Shown here: positions 10,101-20,100 of the stretch, piece by piece
Layout: every line of letters begins with the position of its first letter
Numbering within the stretch: position 1 is the stretch's first letter
Program-made: the position numbers and the translations under genes
The notes under the pieces: generated by a model
Seen by the model: only the letters and a program-made list of their open reading frames with translations
What the model was told of the DNA's origin: nothing
Databases searched by the model: none
Assembly: GCA_964505535.1 (NCBI GenBank)
Contig: CAZDIU010000001.1
Span: 32,105 to 96,104 of the forward strand
Reading direction: 5' to 3'
Length of the DNA: 64,000 nucleotides
Source: JAABRU01 sp964505535
Lineage (GTDB): Bacteria > Desulfobacterota > Desulfobacteria > Desulfobacterales > Desulfococcaceae

Positions 10101-13100
10101 AATAGCGTTGAGAGCGTCGAAACGGACAGATGCTTATCCGTCTTTTCCGCTACCAGTAAATCGAAATCCGTCTGCTTCAAGGCAAGCGCCGAAAGAATGG
10201 TGGGCACAGGCGTATATCCGTTATAAGGCGCTCCCTCATTCACTCCCAAGACAATTGCATTATCTAACGGTTTTGGCTTATTGCTGCTATCAAGCGCTTC
10301 AAAATTCTTGTCGACCGGATTGGTAACGGCTTGGTTTTGAAACAGTTTGTTGTATAAAGGCTGAATAATTACATCGGGCCTGTCTGGTATTACCCTGACT
10401 TCCCTGTTGATGTCTCCAAAGAAGGCGAGAAGTGTTTCAAACGGCAGTTTTAGTTTTTCCTGCAACTGTCTGAATCGTTTTAAATTGATCAGGGTATCAT
10501 CATTAATTGCATCGGTGCCGATCTTCGAATTCCGGATAAGCAAATCCAGTTGCCACATTGCCCATCCGGTTTTTCTCCACAGACGGATGAAGCGGTGCAT
10601 CAGGTCTAGTTTCGGCAGCGATAAGTTGCTTACGGACTGAACGCCGGTATCACAGGTATCAATTGGCCGTTCTATCTTGCTTACGGAAGAAGATTCCGGA
10701 TCATTGACAAATTTTACCAGCAATAACTCAAGCACCTCGTTATAACTGAGCTTTGTCCTTTTCATAAAAAGATCAGCAGACATGCTCGTTGGTGTGGTAA
10801 ATCCCCAATAGTTTTTTTGTGCTGCCTCTGTTTGCCGTTTTGTAACAATCAAATTTCTTTCCTTGGCTGAAATGCCAAAATATTCTGCTGCTATCGCTGC
10901 ATCGCTCGGTTTTTTGCTGGTAGGGTCTGAACGATCCTGGAAAGCCTCCATCAGTTTATAGCGAGGCACTCTTAAGTGATTTAAGTAGGTCCGGGATTCT
11001 TCCTGCCAGAGATTAAAACAGGCGCTCATGGGAAAATCGGCGTTGGCAATAGTTGTATATGCACCCGATTGAATGTATTGCGGTATGGCCCGTAATTCCT
11101 TTTGAGACAAGGTGGTCTGATAAATGAAATTGTTATTCCCGACAAGGTTGTTTTCCAGAATTTCACATACCAGGTCAATGTACGGCAACGGAGTGTCCGT
11201 ATTGACACAGTTAAGTTTTATGTTGCCCAGATCGGGTCTTCTTTCAAACAGGATCTTTTTTACGGTCTTATTCTTGTCTATCGCCAAATGCTCATTTAAA
11301 AATCGCAGCATGTCCGTTAAATAGGCAGATGGGCTGTACAACGACTTGCAATGAGGGCAGTCACAATAATCCAGGGAGCCGAAAAGTGTTTCCAGGTCTG
11401 GAATATCCCCGATTGCCTCCTGGATTTCGGTTTTAGAATAGGTATGGGGAATGATGGCCCGAGGCATATCCCTGTATAATTCACGCCTGAAATCCATCAG
11501 ACGTGCCAGAATCTGCATATACTGCATCTTGGAAGATTCGTACAGACGAAAACTGTCCGCTTCCTTTACTCCTTTAGCCTTCATCAAACTTTTCAGACGA
11601 TCCCGGCCCATGAAATAAATTTGCATGGAACTGTGAAGCCCTTCATTGATTAAGACTGAACCGGCAGCGGTCTTGGTGGTAATCTTGTGAACCCGCTGAA
11701 CGATTTTCAATTCTTCTTTTGTTTTGGCATCAATCGTTATCTCAGGATTGTCGAGCAAATACTTATCAAGATTATGCTCGCGAAGATTAAAATCCTCTTG
11801 TGTGTCAATGAATTTCTCTATTTCTCCAACTTTTGTAAGTTTCGGCGTTTTCTTTATTGCACCAATCAACGATGATGCCGGATATAAGAATTCAGCCCTG
11901 CTCTTGATCGCAGCGGCAAAATTGCCCACTTTTTCGGCAACCGTATCACCTGGCATGTTTTCAGGGACCTGACTGCCGTTCTCCTTAATCAGGTCTTCCA
12001 GGTCGCACTGGCTCAACTTTGCAATATCGCTCACTTTTTTTAGCTTGTCCGAATCAATCCTGATCTTGTCTTTTAAAAAGGTTATCGTTGGCATATGGTT
12101 TTTGGTGAGATTGCCGGTTTCAACAGTGGTCACGAAGTCTTTGATGGCTTCAGTTCCAATCTTGGCTTCATGTGTTTTAATCTCATCCCAGAAAGATGTA
12201 TTAACCCCCTTATTGTTGATGAAAACGGTCGCGATTGTTGAATAGTGGCCGGAATCAATCCTGGATTGTTCAAGCAAAGACTGGAGGTTTCCGTTGCCGA
12301 CCAGAATAGGTTTTGTCAGGGTGAAATTTTTCCGCTGGTTTTGCGATCCCTCCAAGATATTGCTTTTGTTCACCTTTATCTTTTGGGAAACAATATTTTG
12401 CGCAACTGCGTTATCAATCGCCTGCTCTTGAGCAGCATCATCAAGAAAGACGATTCCCGAGGCGGTTAATTCGGTAAGATGATCAATGGTTTCCCACTCG
12501 CTGGTTCCCCTGAGTAAATCACCCGGCAGATCGGCGGGAAGGTTCTGCCTGATAAAACCATAAAAGAGTTCGGCATCTAATGTGTCGACTTTAACTGATT
12601 TTGCAGCCCGATGTGCCAATACATGACACATAATGTTATCCGTGGATAAGCCGGTCTGAAAACTTAACTGGGTAATTTGTTTATCCGTTTCGGTTTCCTT
12701 GATATCTTCAATCCCCTTCTTGCCAAGCGCTTTTTGTAGAATAGCACCGGTAATTACATAGTCGGATTCACCGGCGTATTTGCCGTTGTATTCGATTTCA
12801 CCTTTTTCGTTCCTGCTCTGGGTAAAATTGATCCAGTGAATCGGGTTCACGTTATAATGTGTCTGTTCTGCTATCGGATTTTGCTGATCATTCACTTCAT
12901 AGAGTTTTACTACGAGATGAAATTTGTCCTTAATCTTTCCATTAACCGGATTGATTGGGGCATCATAAGCGATGTCGAAAAAGCCGTTTAAGAGGACTTT
13001 CTTAGCGCCAAGCGGCTCAATGCCTTCCTTATCCATGTCTTTCAAGAAAATCTTGACAACCATGTTGTTTTTCCGCTGCCAAAGCTCATTGCGGACAGAC

Positions 13101-14095
13101 CCGCGAATGCGGTAACGGTGTTGGGTTGCCGAGCGCGGATTGGCTGCGGTTATCAGCTCATTGACAACACGGCTGGTAGCCCTGTCATAATGACCGGTCT
13201 GGGTAAGCCCTTTTTCCTTTTGCAGTTTCTTGATGGATCTGATGGTTGTTTTGCCGAATGTCTGGGTCTTGAACTCTTTTTCCGCAATCTTGTAGCCCAG
13301 GAAAGAGAGGCTTTTTTGCATTTCCGCCACTTTGGGAGAAACCATGTTCAACCGCAGGGGCTTGGTGACGGGTGTCAGTTCAATGGCAGGTGCGGCCTTT
13401 AGTTTTTTGACAAAAGCTCCTTTACTGGCCGCCACACTGGTTAATTTATCAAGCGTGGCTTTGCTTATTTCTCCTGTTTCCGGCAGTTTGTATTTTTTCT
13501 GAAATGCTTTTATCAGATTTTTCGAGGTTGTGCCCAGTGTTTTTTCCTTTAACTCTTCAGGGGCGATTTCCACCTCCAGCTTGGCTATGCTGTTTACCTT
13601 TAATAAGGTGTTATGCAGTTTCCCCAGTTGGGTTTTGGTGGAATATGTTTTTTTAATTGCCTCTTCATTCAGCTTCTCCAAAAGCTTTTCGTTCAGCCTG
13701 CCATCTGCCTTCATGCGGTATTTCTTCTGAAACTTCTTAATTGCCGTACGGGTCTCCTCCCCTGTGATACGACGATTCTTTTCCTCAGCCGGTATCGAAA
13801 TATCGATCTTTTCGAGCAGAGTGTGCAGCTTCTCTATTCTGGTTTTGCTTCGGGTGTGGTGGAGGTCAAACAGCTCGACATTGAGCGACTCGACCGTTTC
13901 GGCATTCAGTTTTCCAGTGGCGGTAAGTTTGTTTCGCTTCTGGATTTCCTTTATTGCCTCAGCAGTTGTTTCCCCTATGCGCTTACTGCTTACTTCTTCA
14001 GCAGTAACCTTTAAGTCCAATTTTCCTAAAGCAGTATGAAGATCAGCAATATTACGCTTTGATATATTTTTTGGTGATATATTTAGTTTTTTCAT
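4133..14095 (-). CDS. Tc toxin A subunit (TcA pore/translocation protein)
   Basis: 3320-aa TcA-type protein, expected to form the bell-shaped pentamer that docks on cells and injects the TcB-TcC cocoon content. The N-terminus has four PG-binding-1-like helical repeats at about residues 15-72, 86-143, 157-219 and 255-315 (each with a TGxL/DGRL-type turn). A beta-rich, transthyretin-like segment follows (about 327-440), then the VRP1-like alpha-helical shell region. Typical TcA landmarks come next: LYKYFLIDVEMNACQLTSRI, RIWEANRKIFFYPENWLEPE, LHLFWLQF and MHWFHYIFDPT. A hydrophobic, Ala/Gly/Ile-rich pore segment lies near residue 2780 (IGIVSEIAATIANTIAAGIY), and the C-terminal TcB-binding part contains MDYPGHYMRRIKNVSLSIP. 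It is longer than Photorhabdus TcdA1 (about 2500 aa), mainly because of the N-terminal additions. The ATG has a strong AAGGAG. It lies 77 bp downstream of the BC fusion and is AT-richer than the flanking genes, suggesting transfer. Confidence 0.93.
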   Translation of the reverse strand: MKKLNISPKNISKRNIADLHTALGKLDLKVTAEEVSSKRIGETTAEAIKEIQKRNKLTATGKLNAETVESLNVELFDLHHTRSKTRIEKLHTLLEKIDISIPAEEKNRRITGEETRTAIKKFQKKYRMKADGRLNEKLLEKLNEEAIKKTYSTKTQLGKLHNTLLKVNSIAKLEVEIAPEELKEKTLGTTSKNLIKAFQKKYKLPETGEISKATLDKLTSVAASKGAFVKKLKAAPAIELTPVTKPLRLNMVSPKVAEMQKSLSFLGYKIAEKEFKTQTFGKTTIRSIKKLQKEKGLTQTGHYDRATSRVVNELITAANPRSATQHRYRIRGSVRNELWQRKNNMVVKIFLKDMDKEGIEPLGAKKVLLNGFFDIAYDAPINPVNGKIKDKFHLVVKLYEVNDQQNPIAEQTHYNVNPIHWINFTQSRNEKGEIEYNGKYAGESDYVITGAILQKALGKKGIEDIKETETDKQITQLSFQTGLSTDNIMCHVLAHRAAKSVKVDTLDAELFYGFIRQNLPADLPGDLLRGTSEWETIDHLTELTASGIVFLDDAAQEQAIDNAVAQNIVSQKIKVNKSNILEGSQNQRKNFTLTKPILVGNGNLQSLLEQSRIDSGHYSTIATVFINNKGVNTSFWDEIKTHEAKIGTEAIKDFVTTVETGNLTKNHMPTITFLKDKIRIDSDKLKKVSDIAKLSQCDLEDLIKENGSQVPENMPGDTVAEKVGNFAAAIKSRAEFLYPASSLIGAIKKTPKLTKVGEIEKFIDTQEDFNLREHNLDKYLLDNPEITIDAKTKEELKIVQRVHKITTKTAAGSVLINEGLHSSMQIYFMGRDRLKSLMKAKGVKEADSFRLYESSKMQYMQILARLMDFRRELYRDMPRAIIPHTYSKTEIQEAIGDIPDLETLFGSLDYCDCPHCKSLYSPSAYLTDMLRFLNEHLAIDKNKTVKKILFERRPDLGNIKLNCVNTDTPLPYIDLVCEILENNLVGNNNFIYQTTLSQKELRAIPQYIQSGAYTTIANADFPMSACFNLWQEESRTYLNHLRVPRYKLMEAFQDRSDPTSKKPSDAAIAAEYFGISAKERNLIVTKRQTEAAQKNYWGFTTPTSMSADLFMKRTKLSYNEVLELLLVKFVNDPESSSVSKIERPIDTCDTGVQSVSNLSLPKLDLMHRFIRLWRKTGWAMWQLDLLIRNSKIGTDAINDDTLINLKRFRQLQEKLKLPFETLLAFFGDINREVRVIPDRPDVIIQPLYNKLFQNQAVTNPVDKNFEALDSSNKPKPLDNAIVLGVNEGAPYNGYTPVPTILSALALKQTDFDLLVAEKTDKHLSVSTLSTLLRYAYLARSLKLSVIELFLFLGIINSPDPFSSIQALLDSLEHLEHIKSSGLSIRELDYILNYNPESPIGLRDETITQLIESLRKILESNKEKVAQLKLSIADRNAILAFDAAALSEMTYASMITALTPLQTLLKSAIENFTTAAFSVEETNFIINFDTTAITATSKGILVGNIQMLQLNLNNLLNQNENQIKSHIAASFGLTDEQAAAVLENIVVSGGTDSLLKTLEDEELITKDSSGGYKEINSTNFPTHFNAYALLHKISLLVSKMQIETKDLKWFITNNSSVKTVNFSDLPLTAMLSPNDFDGWHNLYLILNFKAEFPEPEDASIRSILELAQDSAKAKEEIFAEIAELTQWDSIEISSLHNGLSFQHSPGNLDYANAKLYHRLLKCFKQMKLTGVDAKTMLGWADITAGTASEENIAVQIRQAVKSKYEQEDWLEKVTPLHDDIREKKRTALVEYHLENSQRNVDPEIVNGVITNPLYWEDSNSLYKYFLIDVEMNACQLTSRIKQAISSIQLFVQRCFLNLENRYVKVTQDEKEDTSSPNAWSQWRWMKNYRIWEANRKIFFYPENWLEPELRDDKSPFFEELENELMQNEVTKENVEQAFQNYLHKVDEVSHLEVCGLYHQMEDLNPDEAGYETNIVHVIGRTKAVPNIYYYRTYDMNYSTWSAWEKIDVDITGDHVTPVVYNRKLHLFWLQFMEKPMKTKKVPAAQPTTGPTEAPEPMKLLEVQLGWSVKKTGGWTPKKISKQKLIHPWERPHFSYNLKPYYLAKFNELYLDIYLSTSREFNDTKFYDPNVTVENNPVYLTANRFNETYLPWHSSSFIFDGEIKDVKLKGLGGHYNFFGIDLWLDDSYDYVHEKFGEDGEAIKELDPQYEYGPRLRLPNGMHFHNTHLANNRTHSKNNRYFRVLENSNTATLLSGANSPFELVISQQDLQLNTVTNNHPFFYQDSQRAFFVKPEWETRLNNYGQLISKNRRYRFMPFYHPYTVLFIRELNRDGIDGLLNRKIQTKPEWYAPKNNFNFSSYTPTSDVIVGGEESSAQKYKDIVDFSFGGANSIYNWELFFHAPLMVACRLMQNQKFEDAMHWFHYIFDPTNIEDYPVPQRYWITKPFFNYNSDDYRNQRIQSILSNINLKDNESQLKAWRNNPFKPHVVARYRPVAYQKNVVMKYLDNLIAWGDMLFKRDTIESINEASLLYMLAYEILGDRPKKVPNVKHEELTFNELETKLDEFGNARVDVILGDTLLPITVIPSASGSEPVPKLETFYFCIPNNEYLNKFWDTVEDRLFKIRHCMNIQGVVRQLPLFEPPIDPALLVKAAAAGMDLSSVLNDLSAPTPHYRFRIVVQKAIEFCNEVKILGEKLLSALEKKDVEKLSLLRSQHEIQLLEAVKEIRKKQIDEAVETIGSLNKAKELAEQKETYYSDIPRMNDWEISGAIAHGIGIVSEIAATIANTIAAGIYLIPQFDAGAEGFGGTPTALVEFGGEQAGKSAAKFAALFEGLGKIAHSGGSMLETQGSYTRRDEENKHQANLATIEKNQIQFQINAAIIRQAIAEKELENQELEIENAKTVDDYMRNKFSNDQLYSWMITQISTVYFQAYQLAFDMAKKAEKCYQHELGITNSNIVQFGYWDSLKKGLLSGDKLMNDLRKLEAEYLNQNRREFEITKHISLAQMAPLSLITLKETGKCTISLHEWLFDMDYPGHYMRRIKNVSLSIPCITGPFIGVNCSLSLLKNETRMDATLSGGNYEKQEDDTRFRTMYGEISSIATSHAQNDSGMFELNFNDERYLPFEGAGVISDWQINMPIENNYFDFASLSDVVLHIRYTSRNGGGVLATAANTHLQTKLPSGTARLFSLKHEFATEWYRFLHPEGENDQELVINLKKEQYPFFIRGKIGALKIKQMDVFVESSIAGDFTANIKVTSAASLDGLSISKDTNYHNVHHLPKDFTSGSQPDSLGEVRVKMKISSAGDFKRLTSDQLNDIFILFQLGS

Positions 14096-14172
14096 GAGTT
14101 TTCTCCTTAAAGTAGTTCCAAACTATTATCATTTGTTAACTATAAGATTGTTTGAATTTTGGAGAGTTTGTT

Positions 14173-17100
14173 TCACCAAAATCTTGTAATTAAATATGCA
14201 CCTAAACCTGCTATAGCTCCTACTATTGCCCCTACACCAGCTCCAACCACATTGCCAGCCACTGGCACTACTGTGCCAATAAGAGCACCAACAGTTGCAC
14301 CAGCTGCTGCTGAGGCTATAACACCTGCTGTGATTCCTCCACTTTCGCTAGCACCCAAATCTCTGGCCACACCTTCGGCAAAGTGGCCGGCAGTTGCACC
14401 AGCAACCGCACTACCGGCTACAATCGGAGTGTATGCTGCGGCACTTCCAAACGCTGCACCTGCTGTTGTATAACCAGAAGCATATGCATACATTGATGCT
14501 GTCGCGAAGCCAATTTCTGCCTCTGCGACCAAAGGGACAAAAGTTCGAGTCGTCGCAAGTGCAAAATGACCAGCTCCTCCGGCTATGGTTGGACCTACGA
14601 TATAAGGCAGTCTTGGGCCGGGCGATCCGGTCATTTCTCTTTGATGTGCTCTACCAGCTCTTGCATGGATAACTCTTTCAGTTGCGACTGTTCCATACCT
14701 TCTGCGCTGTACCTCTCTATGATGAGGATAGGATCCTCGATCTGCGTATGAGTGTGGGGTTGAATATCTTCTTCCACTTGGAGCTGTTCTTGGATAATTA
14801 GGATCATCAACTAAAGCTCTACTCGATTCCAATGGAATTAATCTTCGTGGATCGTTTGTAATCACCGGATCTAAATTGACACGCTGTCCTTCTCTCCATT
14901 TTAATGTGTGGTGGGCTTGCATGCTACGGTGGGTATATACATCAGGCCTAGCCTGCCGAGCAGCCGCCTGTGCCTCCGAAGCTGCCGCAGAATGACTAAC
15001 GCCGGGTTGGCCTTGTGGCAGATCAACTTTTGGTATGGGTGCGGCAGGATTAGGAGAAGGTGGTACGGGACCAGGTTGAATTGCTTGTCTAGGAAGCAAA
15101 GTAGATGCCCCTCCACCTTCTGGTATAGACTCAGGCAGAGGTGTTGACTCGACTTCTTCCGATGCTGGCCCTTCTCCCTGTTCTCCTTCAGCAAGAAATC
15201 TCAATGATCCTTCAACAATAGTATATTCTGTTGCTTGCCAAAATGTTCTGCCTTCTGGATCTTCCAATTGCCTCGCAGCAGTGGCCGTTACTCTGACAGC
15301 TATCCTTCTTCCTTCATATTGGCCATCAATCACTGTACCGGTAATTTCAGAGCTGTTAATTTTTCTTAGAAATTGCTCTTCATTTCCTGTGTAAGCCCAT
15401 TCCGGCCTATCCCAACTCACACCAATCATTCCATTTGGGTCGCGAAGCATAATCGGATTATTCGAACAATAGCGGAAAAGGTTTATCCCCCCTATAAACC
15501 CCGCTGGATCACTACTGGTCCATCTCCCCAACCAGGCCGCATAAAACCGCGCTCCGAAATAATAGAACCCGGTTTCATCATCCAGTTCCTTACCACTGAA
15601 ACGATAACGCTTGAGGCTCAAATTAACGCCGCTTTTGCTGCTGCGATAGGCACTGCTGCCATAAGGGTGGTATTCTTCATAGGAAATAACAGTTCCATCC
15701 TCATCGGTTTCGAGCGTTGCCGATCCAAGATGATTGGTATATTGATAGCGTATGAGGTTTGTATTGAGCGGATTCGCCGGGTCTGTATTGTCTTCGTCCA
15801 GCAGTTTGGTATCCACCTGGGCGATCCTGCCAGTGTTGTCAGATATATGGAGAGTGGAACGTTCCAGCTTTTTGGTGTTGTTCTGATACTCCCGGTAAAT
15901 TTCCACAGCTCCGAGGCAGATGCGCTCTGTTTTCTTTCCGCCCAACCGCTCAATGACTTTCCGTATTCGCATTCCGCCAAGTCCAAATACATAGAATGCA
16001 AGCCCGCCGCCAAGAAGATTGACCATGGTGAGCTGGTCCATGAAATTCCAGGCCATTTCGGTCAGGTGCGGCATTTTGGTCATATTGCCGTGGATGTCGT
16101 GCTGGTATATTGCAGTATATGGCCCTGCCTCAATATCCTCCGGCAGACTTGTGCTTTTTAGACGGTTGGTGTTGTTGCCGGGATCATCCTGATATTCGTA
16201 GCGGTAATGCCGCTTCCAGGTTAAATCATTACTGCTGTGGTGCATCAGGGTGATATTGCCGCAGTCATCATATTCATAGCGTTCGGTATATTGCCTGACC
16301 GCGTTCGCCTGGTTGGGATGGGGCAGTTCGCTCAAGAAGGGCAAGTCGGAATGATCGCGCTGGGCATCGTTACCCAGACCAGCGTGTTCACGGCCAGTCG
16401 CCATCAGCAACTGATAGGTTGCATCGTATTCAAACCTGCTCTCGGGTTTTACCACCGCGTTTTTAAAGAAATGGGTTTGCTGGGCGTCGTCTCTGGAATA
16501 GACAATATTGCCGACCGGGTCAAAGGTGTAATGCAGGTTTTGCAGGCTCTGGGCATCCGACGCCCCGGTTTTTTTGGTAACAAGATTTACCAGACGGAAG
16601 GTTTTCGGGTCATAGAAATAATTGGTAATCAGTCCGTTGCCATACTGAGCGAATTGCCGCTGGCCCTTGGCGTCATACTCCTGGTTTTCAAGAAAAGTGA
16701 CAAAATCACCTTGTCCCAGGATTTGTACCCGCAGCGAATCAAGGGCGTTGGCTTCATTGTATTTTGGTTCAACCACTGACTTGTCAGGCAGGGTGACCAG
16801 GATTGGCCTGTTCAGAGCATCAAGTGTGGAAGAAGAAGAAAAAACCTCATCTTCGAGACATGGTGCAGCGGCTGTTTCAATCGCTGAAACAGTTGTCAGT
16901 CCTTCCAGGGGCTTCCAGTTAATTAGTTGTTTATATTCTTTGGTAAGCTGTCTTTCCACTTCAATAACGTTGCCCTTGAAGTCAACCTTTTTCAGCGTAA
17001 CAACTCCCGCCTGATCATAGAGCTGATATGCCTGCCCTTTTAAATTACGCTGAATGGCCTCGGCACCGGGAAAACTATCTCCATATACCACATGCCCGAA

Positions 17101-20100
17101 AAGGGTTTCCTGTCCACCTTCCTTGACAAAGGTGCTTATGGGACGGTGCAGCGGGTCGAAAGTGCTTTGCAGTTCGCGGATATCGTTGTCCCAGACTTTA
17201 ACCGGTCGGCCCATTACATCGGCAAATGCCCACTGTTCCCCTTTTTCCGCGCTTTTCCCGTATATGGCCGAGCCGAGCAGGTTGGTATAAGACTCGGAGA
17301 CTTTCCTGCCTAACTGGTCATACATTCTGGTATAGCGGCCGGCCGGATCGCTTTCCGAATAAACCGTTCTGGTTTTGCCGTTGCCGTAATCTACCACCGC
17401 ATAAAAGGTTCGGCCGAGGGAGTCCGTATGAGCAGTTCCTGGCGTATTGTCATGTTTGGCGGCAAGCCATGCAGCCCGCTGTTCAGCATTGATCGGCTCC
17501 GAGGTTGTGGCGGGGTCCGGGCTTCCCCTGTCGATATACCACTGGCTGTCTTTTACCGTGTCATTGGGATCGAATGACTTGAAAAACCAGGCGTCAAATT
17601 CTATTTTGGAGAACGTTCCGTTTGGGAATTCCGTTCGGGTGTTTCTCCCCACAGGGTCGTAATAAATGATTGGCGTTACGCCGGTTTCCACCAAGGCGTC
17701 TTCGCTTTCATATTCGTGGGTGTCGCTGAAATACGGTTCGTATTGTTTTACCGGCTTACCTTTGTTATTCAGGATGGTTCTGCCGTTGCCGATCCATCGT
17801 GGGTCAGCTTCTACTTCTTCAACCTCTTTAGTGACACTGTTCCATTTTTTGGCTTTTCCCGGTTCCGCCTGGGCTTTGGCCATTATCACACCGCCGACGC
17901 CGTCAGAATAAACGTAGCTTTCCTGCCAGCGGGGATTGGATGCCCCGTGTTGTTCACGGGCGAAGGTATGAACAAAGTTGGGCTTTTTATTGTTCTGCCA
18001 GTTAAAGAGGTCATACTCCATTCGGGCGGTGGGGTCGGCAAGTGTATCGCCTTCACCCTCTCCCTCCTTGCCCATGACGGCTGATTTTATCACCAGACCG
18101 AGTTCATCGGTTTCCACTGCCGCCCGATTCAGATTTGCATCAGTGACCTGTATGGGAGAAAGGGTGCGATAGTCGTTGAGCGAAGAAACTGTATTGCCGA
18201 TGGCATCGATTGCTTTTTGTACCATCAGGGTGTAGCTGTCATATTCCACATAACTTTCATTGCCGAACACATCTCGAACGCCGATTGGATTATAGAAATT
18301 ACTCCTTGGATCGGCAGCATAAATGGCCGTTCCCGAGTGCGTCCACCAATGCTCGTCGCCTTCAGAGTGTTCATATTTGGCATCCGCCAGCATGGCGTCG
18401 GTGACCTTGGTTCCATAATATTTGCTCACAAGGTTTTTGGTGAATGCCAACTGGTATGATTTATAACCGATAGCAAGTTCGGATAATTGCCCCAGCGCCA
18501 TCGGGCCGCTCAGGTCGTCCTTCAGAAAGTAAGCTCGACCATGGCTGGTCAACCGTTTTTCAAAACCTGCTGTAAACTCCTCTTCAAACAGTATTTCCGC
18601 AGCAGCAGCAATGTTGGCGGCCAGGGTCTGTTTGGAAATATAAAATTCCGGAGGTTGGGTGATACCGGAAATTTCGTAAGCTTTTGACTCGTAGCCAGCC
18701 CGCAAGCGGTAAACATTGTCTGTATTAATATCGTTTGTGAAATACGCTTCGCCATACGTGACGTGCAGCTTATTTTGCTCGTCCCAGACCTTATCGGGAA
18801 TATCATTGGGGGCGACAGGCCTGCTTGCTCTGGGATAGACCAGGGATGCAGACTTTGTGACATTGCCCAGCTCATCGGTATCGAGAACATAGGAGTGGGC
18901 TATACGCGGATCCGCCGGATTTCTTTCGTAACCATAAGAAATAGACTCGGAAGGAATAACTAAAAACGACGCATGTTTGTTTTGACCCTGGGGCTGTATC
19001 CTGCGGATCTCAACAGTTGACTGAGAAGCGGAATAAGGATAAACGCTTTTATCCGTATTATCTTCTGCGTATGTTTCCATCCTTAAAGGAAGGCCTTTGC
19101 ATGCCCTGTAGGCTTCTTTCAATTCCTGTAATGACAGGTCATCCTCAAATACCGTTTCAGGCAAGTCGTATTCGGCAAAATTACCATTATTGAAATATTC
19201 ACTTTCGCATTGGTGTAAAATTTTTTTGTGTCTTAAATATGCACCTGTATGAAACCAGGAAACCGTCCTTACCGGGGGTTGATGCAACTCTTCTTCTACA
19301 ACATTCCTGGCGGCATTGATTTGAAATTGGCTGAATTCTTCGGTATCCAATTGATCAACTCTGGCAAAACCGCGAAATTCCCTTTCATGGTGATCGAAAT
19401 AGCCGTGCCGGTAACGATAAGAACTGATAAAGACAGTTTCGCGTATTTTATCCTCTATTCTTGTTTTCGATATGCAATGAACAGGAAACGGTAGCCTGGT
19501 AATCCATTCCTTGCTCTCTTTTTTGTCTTCGAGGTAAAAATGGGTGGAGGACTTATACTCAATTGATACCTCTTTGCCGCAATTGTTTTGATAACCGATA
19601 AACAGACTCGGTTTTTTGTTTCCCATCAGATCAATATACTGTGAGGGTTGCCGCGCATCTTGCGGCAGGGCGGATGAGTAAACAATACAGGCCGTGCCTG
19701 ATCCGAGAAAGTCAAGGACGGAAACGTCGGAAAGATTATGGATGCCAGGAAACGCTGGAATGATTTGCGGTTGCTCCGTCAAAGCATTACCGTTTAAATT
19801 CATCCAGACCCGGAAGTCATTTTTACCGAGGTAGACAATATCCATCGTGCCGGAACCGTCTATATCGGCCAATCGTAAATAGGCCGGGTTGAAATTGCCG
19901 GTAAAATCGAAGATCGGCGCATTGTCCATGGCCACCTTGGCGCCGAAATGACCATAACCCAGATTGGGCCAGTAGCAAACTTCCCCGTTTTTTATGCGCA
20001 CAATATCTGTCAGTCCGTCGCCGCTCATATCCGCAAGAAAAATCGACTGGGAGCGGTCTTCAAATAGAATGGCCGGGCCTTTCTCCTCATCAATCGCTTT

